Shown: positions 16,952 to 27,104 of the stretch, piece after piece
How the letters are laid out: every line of letters starts with the position of its first letter
Position numbering within the stretch: the stretch's first letter is position 1
Assembly: GCA_036524855.1 (NCBI GenBank)
Contig: DATDBL010000238.1
Location: 12,567 to 76,566, forward strand
DNA from: Aldersonia sp036524855
Lineage (GTDB): Bacteria > Actinomycetota > Actinomycetes > Mycobacteriales > Mycobacteriaceae
Length of the DNA: 64,000 nucleotides
Reading direction: 5' to 3'
Made by a program: the position numbers and the translations under genes
The notes under the pieces: generated by a model
What the model was told of the DNA's origin: nothing
The model's input: only the letters and a program-made list of their open reading frames with translations
Database searches by the model: none

Positions 16952-18694
16952 ATGCAACTCATCCGATTTCTCGTCTCGATCTCCTGGCTGCGCATCCTCG
17001 GCATCGTCGCCGCAGGCCTGATCTGCGGCGCCGCCAACACGTACCTATTGGTCCTCATCAACGGCATCGTCGGCCCGGTTCCGCCGCCGGACGACATCAT
17101 CGCGCGGTTCGCCGCGACCGGGATGGTCGTGCTCGCCAGCGGCCTGATCTCGCAGGTGCTGCTGGTGCGTCTGGCCCAGGACGCCATCTTCCGGATGCGT
17201 GCCGACCTGAGCCACGGCGTCGTCGCCGCCCCGCTCGAGCACCTGGAACGGCTTGGTGCACATCGGCTCATCGTCACCCTCACCGAGGACGTGCGATCCC
17301 TGTCGCAGGCGGTGACGGCGATCCCGTCGATCTGCGTCGACGTGGCGACCATCGTCGGGTGCTTCGTGTTCCTCGCCGCCATATCGGGTCCGATATTCGC
17401 CGTCAGTGTCGCGGGAACCCTGTTCGGGATCTGGTGCGTGGAGGGCTTCCTGCGGCGGGTGCGGCGCATCTACCACGAGGCGCGCGAGAACGAGGACACG
17501 CTGCTGCGCTCGTTCCAGTCCGTCACGCTCGGCATCAAGGAACTCAAGCTCCATCGTGGCCGGCGTCGCGACTTCATGCATCGCCACCTGCTCGGATCCG
17601 CCCGCACGCTGCAGGAGCAGAACGTCGACGCGGGATCCAAGTTCTCGGTGGCACAGGGTCTGGGGCAGTTCCTGCAACTCGCGACGATGGCGCTGATCCT
17701 GTTCGTGGTCGCTGCCGCGCTCGACTTACCCAAGGAGACAATGGTTTCCTACGTCCTGGCGACCACGTTCCTGTCCATGCCGATGCAGAACTTCATGCAC
17801 CGCCTCCCCGACCTGCTGCGCGGCGACGTGGCGCTGGCCAAGATCCGCGCGATGAACCTCTCGATGGACGCTGTGCACAACGAGGAGGCGTTGCCGTACA
17901 CCGACCGTCCCACCGTGGAAGCGGCCCGGCTGGAACTGCGCAACGTGAGCTACAACTACCAGGCGGCGCCTCCGCCTGCGGTGCCGCCGATTCCCGGGCC
18001 GGCCATGCCGGACGTGAACGGAGCGCGTCCGACCAATGGGCCGCACCCGCCGCAACACCCCGCCAACGTCGGGTCCGGCTTCCGGCTCGGGCCGGTGGAT
18101 CTGGTGTTCGAACCGGGGCAGGCGACGTTCATCATCGGCGGCAACGGGAGCGGGAAATCGACTCTGGCCAAGCTGATCACGGGGCTGTACGCACCGCACA
18201 GCGGAGACCTCGCGCTCAACGGCGAGCGGATCGGGTACGAGAACGTCGAGTGGTTCCGGCAGAACGCCTCCGCGATCTTCTCCGACTTCCACCTCTTCGA
18301 GGACTACCTCGGGTTCGACCGGCCGGGCCTCGACGCCGACGTGCGCCGGTACCTGGACGCACTGCAGATCTCACACAAGGTCTCGGTGCAGAACGGCCGA
18401 CTGTCCACCATCGACCTTTCGCAGGGGCAACGCAAGCGGCTCGCGCTGCTGACCGCGCTGCTCGAGGACCGGCCGATCTACCTCTTCGACGAGTGGGCAG
18501 CCGACCAGGAACCCAGGTTCCGCGACGTCTTCTACACTCGGATCCTGAACGATCTCAAGCGTCGCGGCAAGACCGTCATCGTGATCACCCACGACGACCG
18601 CTACTTCGACTGCGCCGACAAGATCGTCAAGCTCGATTACGGGAGCGTCGTCGAGTGTGCAAGCCGCGGCAGCGTCGCGCTGCCGGTCGGTTGA
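16952..18694 (+). CDS. SyrD/PvdE-type ABC exporter (fused permease-ATPase)
   Basis: A 580-residue half transporter: residues 1-300 hold about six transmembrane helices, and the ATPase follows with Walker A GGNGSGKSTLAKL, signature LSQGQRKRLALL and Walker B IYLFDEWAADQEP. The DEWAADQ form and overall layout are typical of the cyclic-peptide/siderophore exporter group (PvdE, SyrD). A Pro/Ala-rich insert of ~50 residues (about 345-385) separates the domains and is unusual. ATG 16952 or GTG 16946 may be the start; either is coupled to the PKS stop. The presumed cargo is the product of the adjacent type III PKS (inference). Confidence 0.83.
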   Translation: MQLIRFLVSISWLRILGIVAAGLICGAANTYLLVLINGIVGPVPPPDDIIARFAATGMVVLASGLISQVLLVRLAQDAIFRMRADLSHGVVAAPLEHLERLGAHRLIVTLTEDVRSLSQAVTAIPSICVDVATIVGCFVFLAAISGPIFAVSVAGTLFGIWCVEGFLRRVRRIYHEARENEDTLLRSFQSVTLGIKELKLHRGRRRDFMHRHLLGSARTLQEQNVDAGSKFSVAQGLGQFLQLATMALILFVVAAALDLPKETMVSYVLATTFLSMPMQNFMHRLPDLLRGDVALAKIRAMNLSMDAVHNEEALPYTDRPTVEAARLELRNVSYNYQAAPPPAVPPIPGPAMPDVNGARPTNGPHPPQHPANVGSGFRLGPVDLVFEPGQATFIIGGNGSGKSTLAKLITGLYAPHSGDLALNGERIGYENVEWFRQNASAIFSDFHLFEDYLGFDRPGLDADVRRYLDALQISHKVSVQNGRLSTIDLSQGQRKRLALLTALLEDRPIYLFDEWAADQEPRFRDVFYTRILNDLKRRGKTVIVITHDDRYFDCADKIVKLDYGSVVECASRGSVALPVG

Positions 18695-18696
18695 CG

Positions 18697-21600
18697 TCAG
18701 CCACAGAGCGGGCGCTCCGCGACGCCGGGGAGGTAGCGCTGCCACTCCTCGGCGGACAGCGGAGTGCTTCCGCTGCGACACAGGTCAGCGGCGACCCGGT
18801 CGGGATCGGTCTGCCAGATCCGGATGCTCCGGTCGGGTCCAGCCGCCGTGAGGATCGCGCCCCGCAGCCCGTACCCGGCGTCGTTGATCCGGCCGGATAC
18901 GCCGTCAACTCCGCGTAGCGCAACGGGTTCCGCGGATCGGTGATGTCCCAGACCCACACGCTCGCGCTGCCGCCACCACCGACGACGCGGTCGCCGCGGG
19001 GACTGAAGTTGACGCTGATGATGCTGTCGGCGGGGCCGTCGAGTGTCGCCAGACGAACCGCATGGGCCGGGTCGGCGACATCGAACAGGCGGGCGGTGTG
19101 GTCCCGGCTGCCGCCGACGACGTAATCGGCCACCGGGCTGAACGCAAGCGAGTCGACGTCGTTGTCGAACCCGGTCACCGACGGCAGCGGTTGCGGTGCC
19201 GCCGGATCGGCCATGTCCCACAGGCGGATCAGATTGCCGGCAGACACCCCGAGCAGGCGCCCGCTGCGGTCGAACGCGACCATGGTCGGCAGGGTCGGCG
19301 AAACATCCACCGTACCGACCCTTCTGGGCGATGCCGGATCGGACACGTCCCACAGTGCGACCACCGGGTCGTCCTGGCTGATCACGGCGAGCAGGTGCCC
19401 GGACGGATCGAACGCCATCGCAGCAACCAAGGTCGCGACGGCGGTGAAGGGTTCGCCGATCGGGGCGGGCCGGGACGTGTTCCACAGCACGACCTTTCCG
19501 CTGCGCAATCCGACCGCTGCCATTGTCCCGTCCGGCGTGATGGCGACGGCGCCCGACGTACGTTCGGACCCCGGCACCGGCAGTGCCGCCCGTTCGACCG
19601 GCACCGCCGGGTCCGTGAGATCCCACAGCCGCGCGTGCGAATCGGCAGCGCCGACGCCGGCCAGCAGGGTGGCGCCCGCGGCGTCGTACGGTGTCTGGAA
19701 GACCGTGCCGAGCGCGGTGTTCATGACCGGACCGGGCAACGGCCATGATCGCACTCCGCCGTCCTCGCCTGCCGTGGCGAGACCGCGGTTCGACGAGAAC
19801 GCGACCCCGGTGGTCACCACGGGGGACGGGAGTACGTACGCGAGTGCGCTGTCGGAGGTCCGCCAGATCCGCGTGGTGTTGTCCGAACTGACCGCCGCAA
19901 GGAGGCTGCCTGCGGGGTCGAAGGCGACGTCGTTGACGTAGCTGGTGAATCCGCCCAACGTCGGCAGCGGCGTCGGTGTGGTGCCGTCCACGCGCCAGCG
20001 CCGGACCTCGCCGTTGCGGGTCGCGATCGCCAGCACGGGTGCCGTCGGCCGGAACCGCGCGGCGAGGCCGTGGTTGGTCGAACCATCCGGGCCGAGGTCG
20101 AGCACGGGATGGTCGAGATTTGCACTGGCCCAGACCCGCAGCGACGCCTGCTGCGCGGCGGCCGCGAACCAGGCGCCGTCCGCGCTGATCGCCACGAACG
20201 CCTCGTCCGCCGGGGCCTGTAGCGACGGCAGGCGGTGCGGTCGGGTCGGGTCGGCGAGGTCCCAGCGGGCGATCTCGGCCGTGGCGGTGCCGGCGATGAG
20301 CGTCCGGCCGTCGGGGGTGAGCGCGACACTGTGCACCGTCAGCGGTGTCGCGAGGTCGGCCAGGCGGACCGGCGTCTGCGGATCGGTGGTGTCCCACACG
20401 TCGACGAACGAGGCACCGGCCCGCACCAGGCGCGTGCCGCCGGGCCCGAACGTCGACGTCAAGGCGCGTCCGCGGTTCGCGGGCAGCCGGGCCAGAACGA
20501 CCGGTGTGGACTCGCCCGCCCGGTACAGCACCGTCGCACCGTCCGCCTCCGTGACGGCGAGGCTCCCGCCGCCCATCGCGAGCAGTGTCCCGCCCGCCGG
20601 ACCCATCAACCGCACGGGTGTGTGCACGGCGGAGGTGTCGAGCAACGCGGACCGTGCCTGGAGCGTCGGGGCGACGCGATAGGCGGCGAGCGCCAATTGC
20701 GCCGACAGCGCCGGGTCCGCGTCGCGGAGGAATGCGGCCTCGGTGGCGACCTGTCGCGACATCGCGTCGTCGCGGGCGGTCTCGGCGATGCCGCGTTGAT
20801 CGGCGGCGGTCGATCGGGCGACGAACGCCGTCCCGGCGAGCACCACCGCGATCACCGACACCGCGGCGAGCGTCGCCACCAGACGGTGCAGGTTGCGGGT
20901 GCGTCGGCGTTCGGCGGCGCGTAGCGCGGACTGGTGCGCCGTGGTCGCGTCGAGGAACTCTCGTTCGAGGCGGTTCAGGTCGGCGTCGTGCCCGTCGGTG
21001 AGCCAGTCCTGTGCCATGGCGAGCCGGGCGGCGCCGAGCAGGGTGGATTCGTCGCGGTCGCTGTCGGCCCAGGTCTGCGCGGCCTGGGTCACCCACCGGT
21101 GCACCGCGAGTCCGGCGCGATCGGCGTCGACCCAGTCGGCGAGCCGGGCCCAACTCGTGATCAGCGCCTCGTGGGTGATCTCCACTGCGTCCTCGTCGAC
21201 GGTGAGCAGTCGCTGCGCGGCGAACAGCTCCAGCACCGTCGTGACGTCGTCGGCCGGTTCGTGGGCGAACACCAACTCCGATCGGCGCACCCGCCGTCGG
21301 GTCTGGGTGTTGTCCTCGACGTTCACCAGTCGCAGCAGCGTCCGCCGGGCGAGTGTGCGTTGCACCGCCGACAGGTCCGCGTAGACCGCCTCCGCGCTCT
21401 GCTCGATCGCGCCCGCGATGCCGCCGGTGGCGAGATAGTCACGCACCGTCATCCGGCGTCGGCTGCTGCGTTTCCAGGTTTCCAGCAGCGCGTGGGAGAG
21501 CAAGGGCAGCGCACCGGTGTCGTGTGCGCCGCGGCCGCCGCGCGGCGCGAGTTCGATGAGCAGCAGGGCGACGAGGTCGTCATCGACGCTCCATCCGCAC

Positions 21601-22445
21601 ACCCGCGCGGGTTCGACGATGACCGAGCGTAGTGCGTCCGCGTCGAGGGGGCCGACGAGGAACGGTCCGTGGGCGAGTGCGGGGTACAGGAGTGGTTCGT
21701 CCGCGGCGTGGGCGTAGAAGTCCGACCGCATGCCGAGGACGTGCACGGTGTCGCTGCTGCGGCACAAGGCGGTGTCGTTTCGCAAAGCGGCGAGGAATTC
21801 GCTCCGTGCGGTGTCGCGGCACAGCGTCCAAGTCTCCTCGAACTGATCGATGACTACGCAGTCTGCGCAGCCTGCGGCGTCTGCACGATCGAGTTCGTGC
21901 AATGTCGCCGCGGGATCGGTTCCCGGCGTCATCAGCGCGGTGGTGAATCCCATTTCGCGCAGCGCCGGAATGACGCCGGCGCGCAGCAGCGACGATTTTC
22001 CCGTCCCGGATGCACCGATGACGAACAGAATTCCCGGGCGTTGCGCCCGAATTCGGGCGCACACAGTCTCGGTCGATTCGGTACGGCCGAAGAACAATCC
22101 GGCGTCGGCGGACTCGAACGACCGCAGACCGCGGTAGGGAACGATCTCGGAACTGCGCCGGCGGCCGGGTGTCGGGCGGACACGCCGAGCGGCGACGAGC
22201 CACGGCGCCTGCTCGTCGTGCCCGACCCCGCACGCGGAAAGCAGGCGGCCGAACATGTCCTCGCTCGCGGCGGTCGGGACGTGGGCGCCGGCGAACCACC
22301 CCGTCACCGTGCCGTGCAGTCCTGCCGACGCGGCGACGGCCTCACGCACCGTCAGTCCAGCGGACGTGCGCAGTTCGGTCAGCGCGGTGGCGAATTCCTC
22401 GCGAGTGCGGATCGAGTTCGGATCGGGCCCCCCAGCCGATGTCAC
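18697..22445 (-). CDS. HTH-nSTAND NTPase-WD40 protein (apparent frameshift near C-terminus)
   Basis: About 1250 residues. The N-terminus has a Cro/XRE-like HTH (EFATALTELRTSAGLTVREA). Next is a novel-STAND NTPase with PYRGLRSFESADAGLFFGRT and Walker A VIGASGTGKSSLLRAG, a transmembrane helix near 515-540 (VATLAAVSVIAVVLAGTAFV), then a WD40 propeller of about 13-14 repeats. STAND proteins act as signal-triggered switches or scaffolds. The reading frame shifts by one missing base near 18890-18905: the last repeat and the family-typical ending (STPLSAEEWQRYLPGVAERP) continue in another frame to the stop at 18697. This may be an assembly error. The start is GTG at 22445. It converges on the exporter gene with a 2-base gap. 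Confidence 0.75.
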
Positions 22446-22577
22446 CCGTCGAGAATACCCAGGTCCAGGCGATTTCGGCCAGGTTCGTACGGACCTTGTA
22501 CGGACTGTTGCGATCGGCGTGACCGGGGCGTCGGCGCCGTTTCAGGATGCGAGGCACCAGCGAGCGAGGAGGTTCTC

Positions 22578-24028
22578 ATGGTCAGCACCGTCCTGCGACC
22601 ACGTGTCCGAGCCGGCACCGACCGGGCGTTGCGGCTGTTCCACCGCGCCGCCACCGCGGTACCGGCATACGCCGATTTCCTGGCCGAGCACGACGTCGAC
22701 GTCGCCGCCGTCCGCACCCCGACGACTTTGCGGCCCTGCCCGTCGTCACCAAGGCGAACTATCTGCAGCGCTACCCACTCGACCGGCTCGTGTGGCACGG
22801 CGACCTCACCGCGGTGGGAGTGTGGTCGACCAGCAGTGGATCCACCGGGAGCCCGTCGTACTGGCCGCGTGGGCGCACCGCCGTCGAGGAAAGCGTCGAA
22901 TTGCATTCGCGGATATTCCGGCGCAGTTTCGGGTCGCACCATGCGACGACATTGGTGGTGGTCGGATTCGCGATGGGAAATTGGATCGGCGGGACCTACA
23001 CCTATGCCGCGCTGACCGCGCTCGCGAATCGCGGCCACCGAATTTCCGTCATCGCGCCCGGAATCGACGTCGACTCGATTCTGGAGAATATCTCCCGGCT
23101 CGGCCGCCACTACGACCGAATCGTGCTCACCGGCTATCCGCCGTTCGTCAAGGACGTCCTCGACGGTGCCGCCAGTGCTCTGCTGCGCCACGACCTGCGG
23201 GTGCTGCTGGCAGGCGAGACGATCAGCGAACGCTGGCGCGATCACGTGCTCGCCCGGATCGGGAAACCCGAGCGCCCCCAGGACACCTGCCTGATCTACG
23301 GCACCGCCGACGCCGGGATGATCGGCCACGAAACCCCGACCACCATCGCCGTGCGCCGACTCGCCGACCGGGACCCGTCCCTGCGCGGCGCCGTCCTCGG
23401 CGGCACCGGCGCGCTGCCGACCTTCGTCGAGTACGACCCGGACCTGCGCTACGTCGAGACGGAACATTCCCCGCCCCAGGACCCGGCCGAGCGCCTGCTG
23501 TTCACCGTCGACAGCGCGATCCCCCTGATCCGCTACCGCATCAACGACGTCGGATCGGTGCTCACCGCGTCCGACCTGACGACGATCCTGCGCGAGCACG
23601 GACACGACCTGCCCGTCGACACCTCGACCGAAGCGACGGCGTTCCTCGCGCTGCGCCATCGCACCGACATCGCTGCCACCTTCTACGGACTCGGCATCTA
23701 TCCCGACAACGTCAAGGCCGGACTCGAGGACGGCCGCATCGCGGGCGCGGTGACCGGCAAGTTCGTGATGAGCGCGCACACCGACCGGCGCTGGGACCAG
23801 TCGCTGGCGCTGCGCGTCGAACTGCGCGACGGGGTGCGCGGCGACGAGGTGTCGGAGCGGCTGGTGTGTGCCGCCGTCGTCGACGGTCTCGAGCGGACGA
23901 ACTCCGAGTACCGCCGCCTGCACCAGAGCATCGGCCACCGCGCCGAGCCGCGGGTGAGCCTGCACCGATTCGGGTCCGACGGCTTCCGGCCCGGGATCAA
24001 GCACGCGTGGACCGAGGCGCCGGCGTGA
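22578..24028 (+). CDS. CapK/PaaK-like AMP-forming ligase (apparent frameshift near N-terminus)
   Basis: Adenylate-forming enzyme of the phenylacetate-CoA ligase/CapK/coenzyme F390 synthetase group, about 483 residues. The true N-terminus (MVSTVLRPRVRAGTDRALRL) starts at ATG 22578 behind GAGGAGG, but the body (from DDFAALPVVTKANYL on) lies in another frame, with one base missing near 22722-22728 in accccgac. The phosphate-binding loop STSSGSTGSPSYWPRG, YGTADAGMIGHE and the C-terminal domain are intact. It activates an unknown carboxylate. The stop overlaps the ThiF start as GTGA, so the two form an operon. Substrate is unknown. Confidence 0.7.
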
Positions 24029-25075
24029 TCGATATCCTGCACCCGACGCGGGACCGGCGCCGCATTGCGCAGGTCTGCGCCGACGGCTACCGGTGCGTCG
24101 ACGCCTGGCCGGACGTGCTCGTCGAACTCGGCGCGATCGAGCGGCCCGACACCGACCAGGCCGAGCGTGCCCGCCACATCGCGCGGTGCTGGCCCGAGCG
24201 GGCCGTGGCGGCCGCGAGCCGGTACGTCGTGTATCCGTGGCGACGCACGATGGTTCGGCTGCCAGAGCGCGACCTGTTCCACCGGATGCGCACCGCCCGC
24301 AACCGATGGCTGCTCGACGAGGGTGAGCAGCGCGCGTGGGCACAGGCGCGCATCGGGATCGCGGGGCTCAGCGTCGGTTCGTCGGTGCTGACGGTGTGTG
24401 CGCTCACCGGCGCGCGGCGGCTGCGGGTCACCGACCCGGACACGCTGGGGCTCACCAACCTCAACCGGCTCGCCGGATCCGTATGCGATCTGGGCACGGC
24501 CAAGCTGGACCTGGCGATGCGCCGGGTTCTGGAACTCGATCCGTACGCGTCCGTCGAGGGGTTCGCGAACGGCTACACGCCGTCCGAGGCGGACCGCTTT
24601 CTCGACGGGCTCACCGTCCTGGTCGAGGAGATGGACGACCTCGCGATGAAGCTGCACATCCGGATTCGGGCGAAGGCCGCGCGGATTCCCGTCGTGATGG
24701 TGACCGACAACGGCGACGACGTGATCCTCGACGTCGAACGCTTCGACCTCGACCCCGACTACCCGGTGCTGCACGGCCGCGTCGGCGCCGACGACCTCAG
24801 CGGAGTGGACCTCGGTGACCTCAGCGACCCCGCATGCCGGGTCCGCCTGGCCGGGGATCGTCGGCGAGGTGTCGCCGCGGATGCACCGTTCGCTCGGTGA
24901 GGTCGGGCGCACGCTCCCGACCTGGCCCCAACTCGGCACCGCCGCCACCCTTGCGGGCGCGGTCGGCGCCTATGCGGCCCGCCTCATCGCCTGCGGGGAC
25001 GAGTTGCCCTCGGGTAGGCACGCGGTGCCTGTGAACGGGGCGGTTTACAGCTGGATAGTGCCACCCAATTCGTGA
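24025..25075 (+). CDS. ThiF/E1-like adenylyltransferase (apparent frameshift near C-terminus)
   Basis: About 350 residues. Residues ~110-250 are a ThiF/HesA Rossmann domain: glycine-rich AGLSVGSS, DPDTLGLTNLNRL, DLGTAKLDLA, and EEMDDLAMKLHIR. The segment resembles the ThiF half of the Rv1355c (MoeY-like) proteins. It would adenylate a carboxyl group, often the C-terminus of a small protein. No CxxC zinc motif or obvious catalytic Cys is seen. An extra G in the GGGG run near 24850 throws off the last ~75 residues, which continue (IVGEVSPRMHRSLGEVGRTL) to a stop at 25075. The start GTG 24025 overlaps the ligase stop. The end overlaps the convergent gnd gene by 31 bases. Confidence 0.7.
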
Positions 25076-26073
25076 TGCCCACCGAACGCCATCCGCATCG
25101 CGGAGAGCACCTTGTCGGCGTACAGCGCCTCGCCGCGCGACGAGAACCGTTGGTACAGCGCGGTTGCGAGCACCGGGACGGGGACGCCGACGTCCAGCGC
25201 GGCGTCGACGGTCCAGCGGCCCTCGCCCGAATCCGATACCCGACCGCCCATCCCCTCGAGCGTGGGGTCGGCGCACAGCGCGGCGGCGGTGAGATCGAGC
25301 AACCACGACGCGACCACCGACCCGCGTCGCCACACTTCGGTGACCTCGGGGATATCGATGTCGTACTGGTACAACTCGGGTTGCTCGAGCGGGGTCTCCT
25401 CGGCGGATGCCTCGCCGGACTCGGTGGCGCCGAGGTTCGCCTTGTGCAGGATGTTGAGGCCCTCGGCGTAGGCGGCCATCGCGCCGTACTCGATGCCGTT
25501 GTGCACCATCTTGACGAAGTGCCCCGCACCGGTGGGGCCGCAGTGCAGGTACCCCTGTTCCGCCGCCGACGGATCGCCGGAGCGCCCGGGCGTGCGGGGT
25601 GCCGTGTCGACACCCGGCGCAATCGAGCGGAGCAACGGTTCGACGTGGGCGAAGGAATCGGACCCACCGCCGACCATCAGGCAGTAGCCCCGTTCGAGAC
25701 CCCAGACGCCGCCCGAAGTGCCGACGTCGAGGTAGTGGATGCCTTTGGTGTGTAACGTCTTCGCGCGCTTGAGGTCCTCGTGGTAGCGGCTGTTGCCGCC
25801 GTCGATGACGAGGTCGCCGTCGTCGAGGAGTTCGGCGAGTTGGTAGATCACCCTCGTCGTGATGCCGGCGGGGATCATCACCCACACGGTGCGCGGCGTG
25901 TCGAGGGCGGCGACGAAATCGGCCATCGTGTTCGTGCCGACGGCACCCTCGGCCGCGAGCGCCTCGACGGCGGACGGATCGGTGTCGAACACCACCGCGG
26001 TGTGGCCGTCGTTCATGATGCGGCGAACGATGTTGGCGCCCATCCGACCGAGTCCGACCATTCCGAGTTGCAT
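25045..26073 (-). CDS. gnd: 6-phosphogluconate dehydrogenase (decarboxylating, short type)
   Basis: A 342-residue oxidoreductase converting 6-phosphogluconate to ribulose 5-phosphate in the pentose phosphate pathway. Motifs: GLGRMGANIVRR for cofactor binding, IDGGNSRYHED for substrate, and GPTGAGHFVKMVHNGIEYG with the catalytic Lys and Asn. The length fits the short, often NAD-linked GndA/Gnd2 type (about 300-340 residues) rather than the 470-residue type. ATG 26073 follows GAGGA. The 236-base gap to the thioesterase gene shows no ORF or clear signal. Confidence 0.9.
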   Translation of the reverse strand: MQLGMVGLGRMGANIVRRIMNDGHTAVVFDTDPSAVEALAAEGAVGTNTMADFVAALDTPRTVWVMIPAGITTRVIYQLAELLDDGDLVIDGGNSRYHEDLKRAKTLHTKGIHYLDVGTSGGVWGLERGYCLMVGGGSDSFAHVEPLLRSIAPGVDTAPRTPGRSGDPSAAEQGYLHCGPTGAGHFVKMVHNGIEYGAMAAYAEGLNILHKANLGATESGEASAEETPLEQPELYQYDIDIPEVTEVWRRGSVVASWLLDLTAAALCADPTLEGMGGRVSDSGEGRWTVDAALDVGVPVPVLATALYQRFSSRGEALYADKVLSAMRMAFGGHHELGGTIQL

Positions 26074-26309
26074 TCGACCGTCCTCTTCGGTAGCCGGCGC
26101 CGGGCGCCGAGGTGGCGTGGTGACCACTCGACATCGTCGCACTTCGACCACTTCTGGGAGGGGGTTCGACGCGCCGACGGCGCCCGACACGCCGGTACGG
26201 ATATTTTTCGGCAATCGGCTGTAACGCTGCGTGGTGCCCCGGCGACATGCCCATCGACCCCGTGTTGCTGCCAGACCCCCGACCCGGCAGCAGCCCGGGG
26301 TCGTCTTCG

Positions 26310-27104
26310 TCAACGCCGCGCTACCAGCAGCGTCTGCATCGATCGTCCGAGCGGACCGGTCTCGTCGTAGAGCGCCGAGTCCGCGAGGCCGATACCGTGC
26401 GGCTGGGGCAGCGTCACGGCATCCAGACACACCCATTCGCCGACGGGTTGCCGGTGCAGCACGACCGTGAGGTCGGTGTTGATGAACAGGTAGCGCTCCC
26501 AGTCCAGCGTCACGCTGACGCCGTTGCCGGAATCCGCCGCCGCCATGGTGCGCTCGAGCGGACTCGGCGTCGTCCCGGCGACGATCGGATGGCGCAACCG
26601 GATCCAGCACGTCGCCGGCCCGTTCTCGACGAACGACCCTCGCACGAAGCGGTACTCGATCGCCTTGTGGAAGCCGATCTCGTGCACCGACGGGAACGGC
26701 GTCTCGTCCGCCTGTCCCGACTCCGGACCCGGCACCGTTCCGCTCGGCACGATCGCAGGGTCGAGGTCCAGGGGTGGGTCGGAGAGCTTGAACCGCCACG
26801 CGGTCGCGCGCAGCACCGGCCCGCGGTCGGCGGTGATCTGCGCCTCCAGCATCTCCACCGAGCGACCCGGCCGCGCGACCCGCGCCGTCACCGTCAATGT
26901 CGCGAGCGGCACCGGGCCGAGGATCTCGACCGCGACCCGGCCGATCCGGAAGCCCTCCCGCGGTTCGCAGCGTTCGAGGGCGTAGGCCAGCAGCGCCGAC
27001 GGCGGACCCGCGTGCTGCGCGTCGGGCGACCACGGGCCCCGGGTCAGTTCGGTGGACTCGAAGCGGGTGGGGTCGCCGGGGTCCGGGACGTAGAAGGACT
27101 CCAT
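26310..27104 (-). CDS. TesB-like thioesterase family protein
   Basis: A 264-residue protein with the double hot-dog layout of TesB/4HBT_3 acyl-CoA thioesterases: STELTRGPWSPDAQHAGPPS in the first half and DLTVVLHRQPVGEWVCLDAV in the second. It should hydrolyse an acyl-CoA. ATG 27104 lies inside the last 61 bases of the mmpL gene on the same strand, so the genes are coupled. Substrate chain length is unknown; the MmpL neighbour hints at lipid metabolism. Confidence 0.8.
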   Translation of the reverse strand: MESFYVPDPGDPTRFESTELTRGPWSPDAQHAGPPSALLAYALERCEPREGFRIGRVAVEILGPVPLATLTVTARVARPGRSVEMLEAQITADRGPVLRATAWRFKLSDPPLDLDPAIVPSGTVPGPESGQADETPFPSVHEIGFHKAIEYRFVRGSFVENGPATCWIRLRHPIVAGTTPSPLERTMAAADSGNGVSVTLDWERYLFINTDLTVVLHRQPVGEWVCLDAVTLPQPHGIGLADSALYDETGPLGRSMQTLLVARR

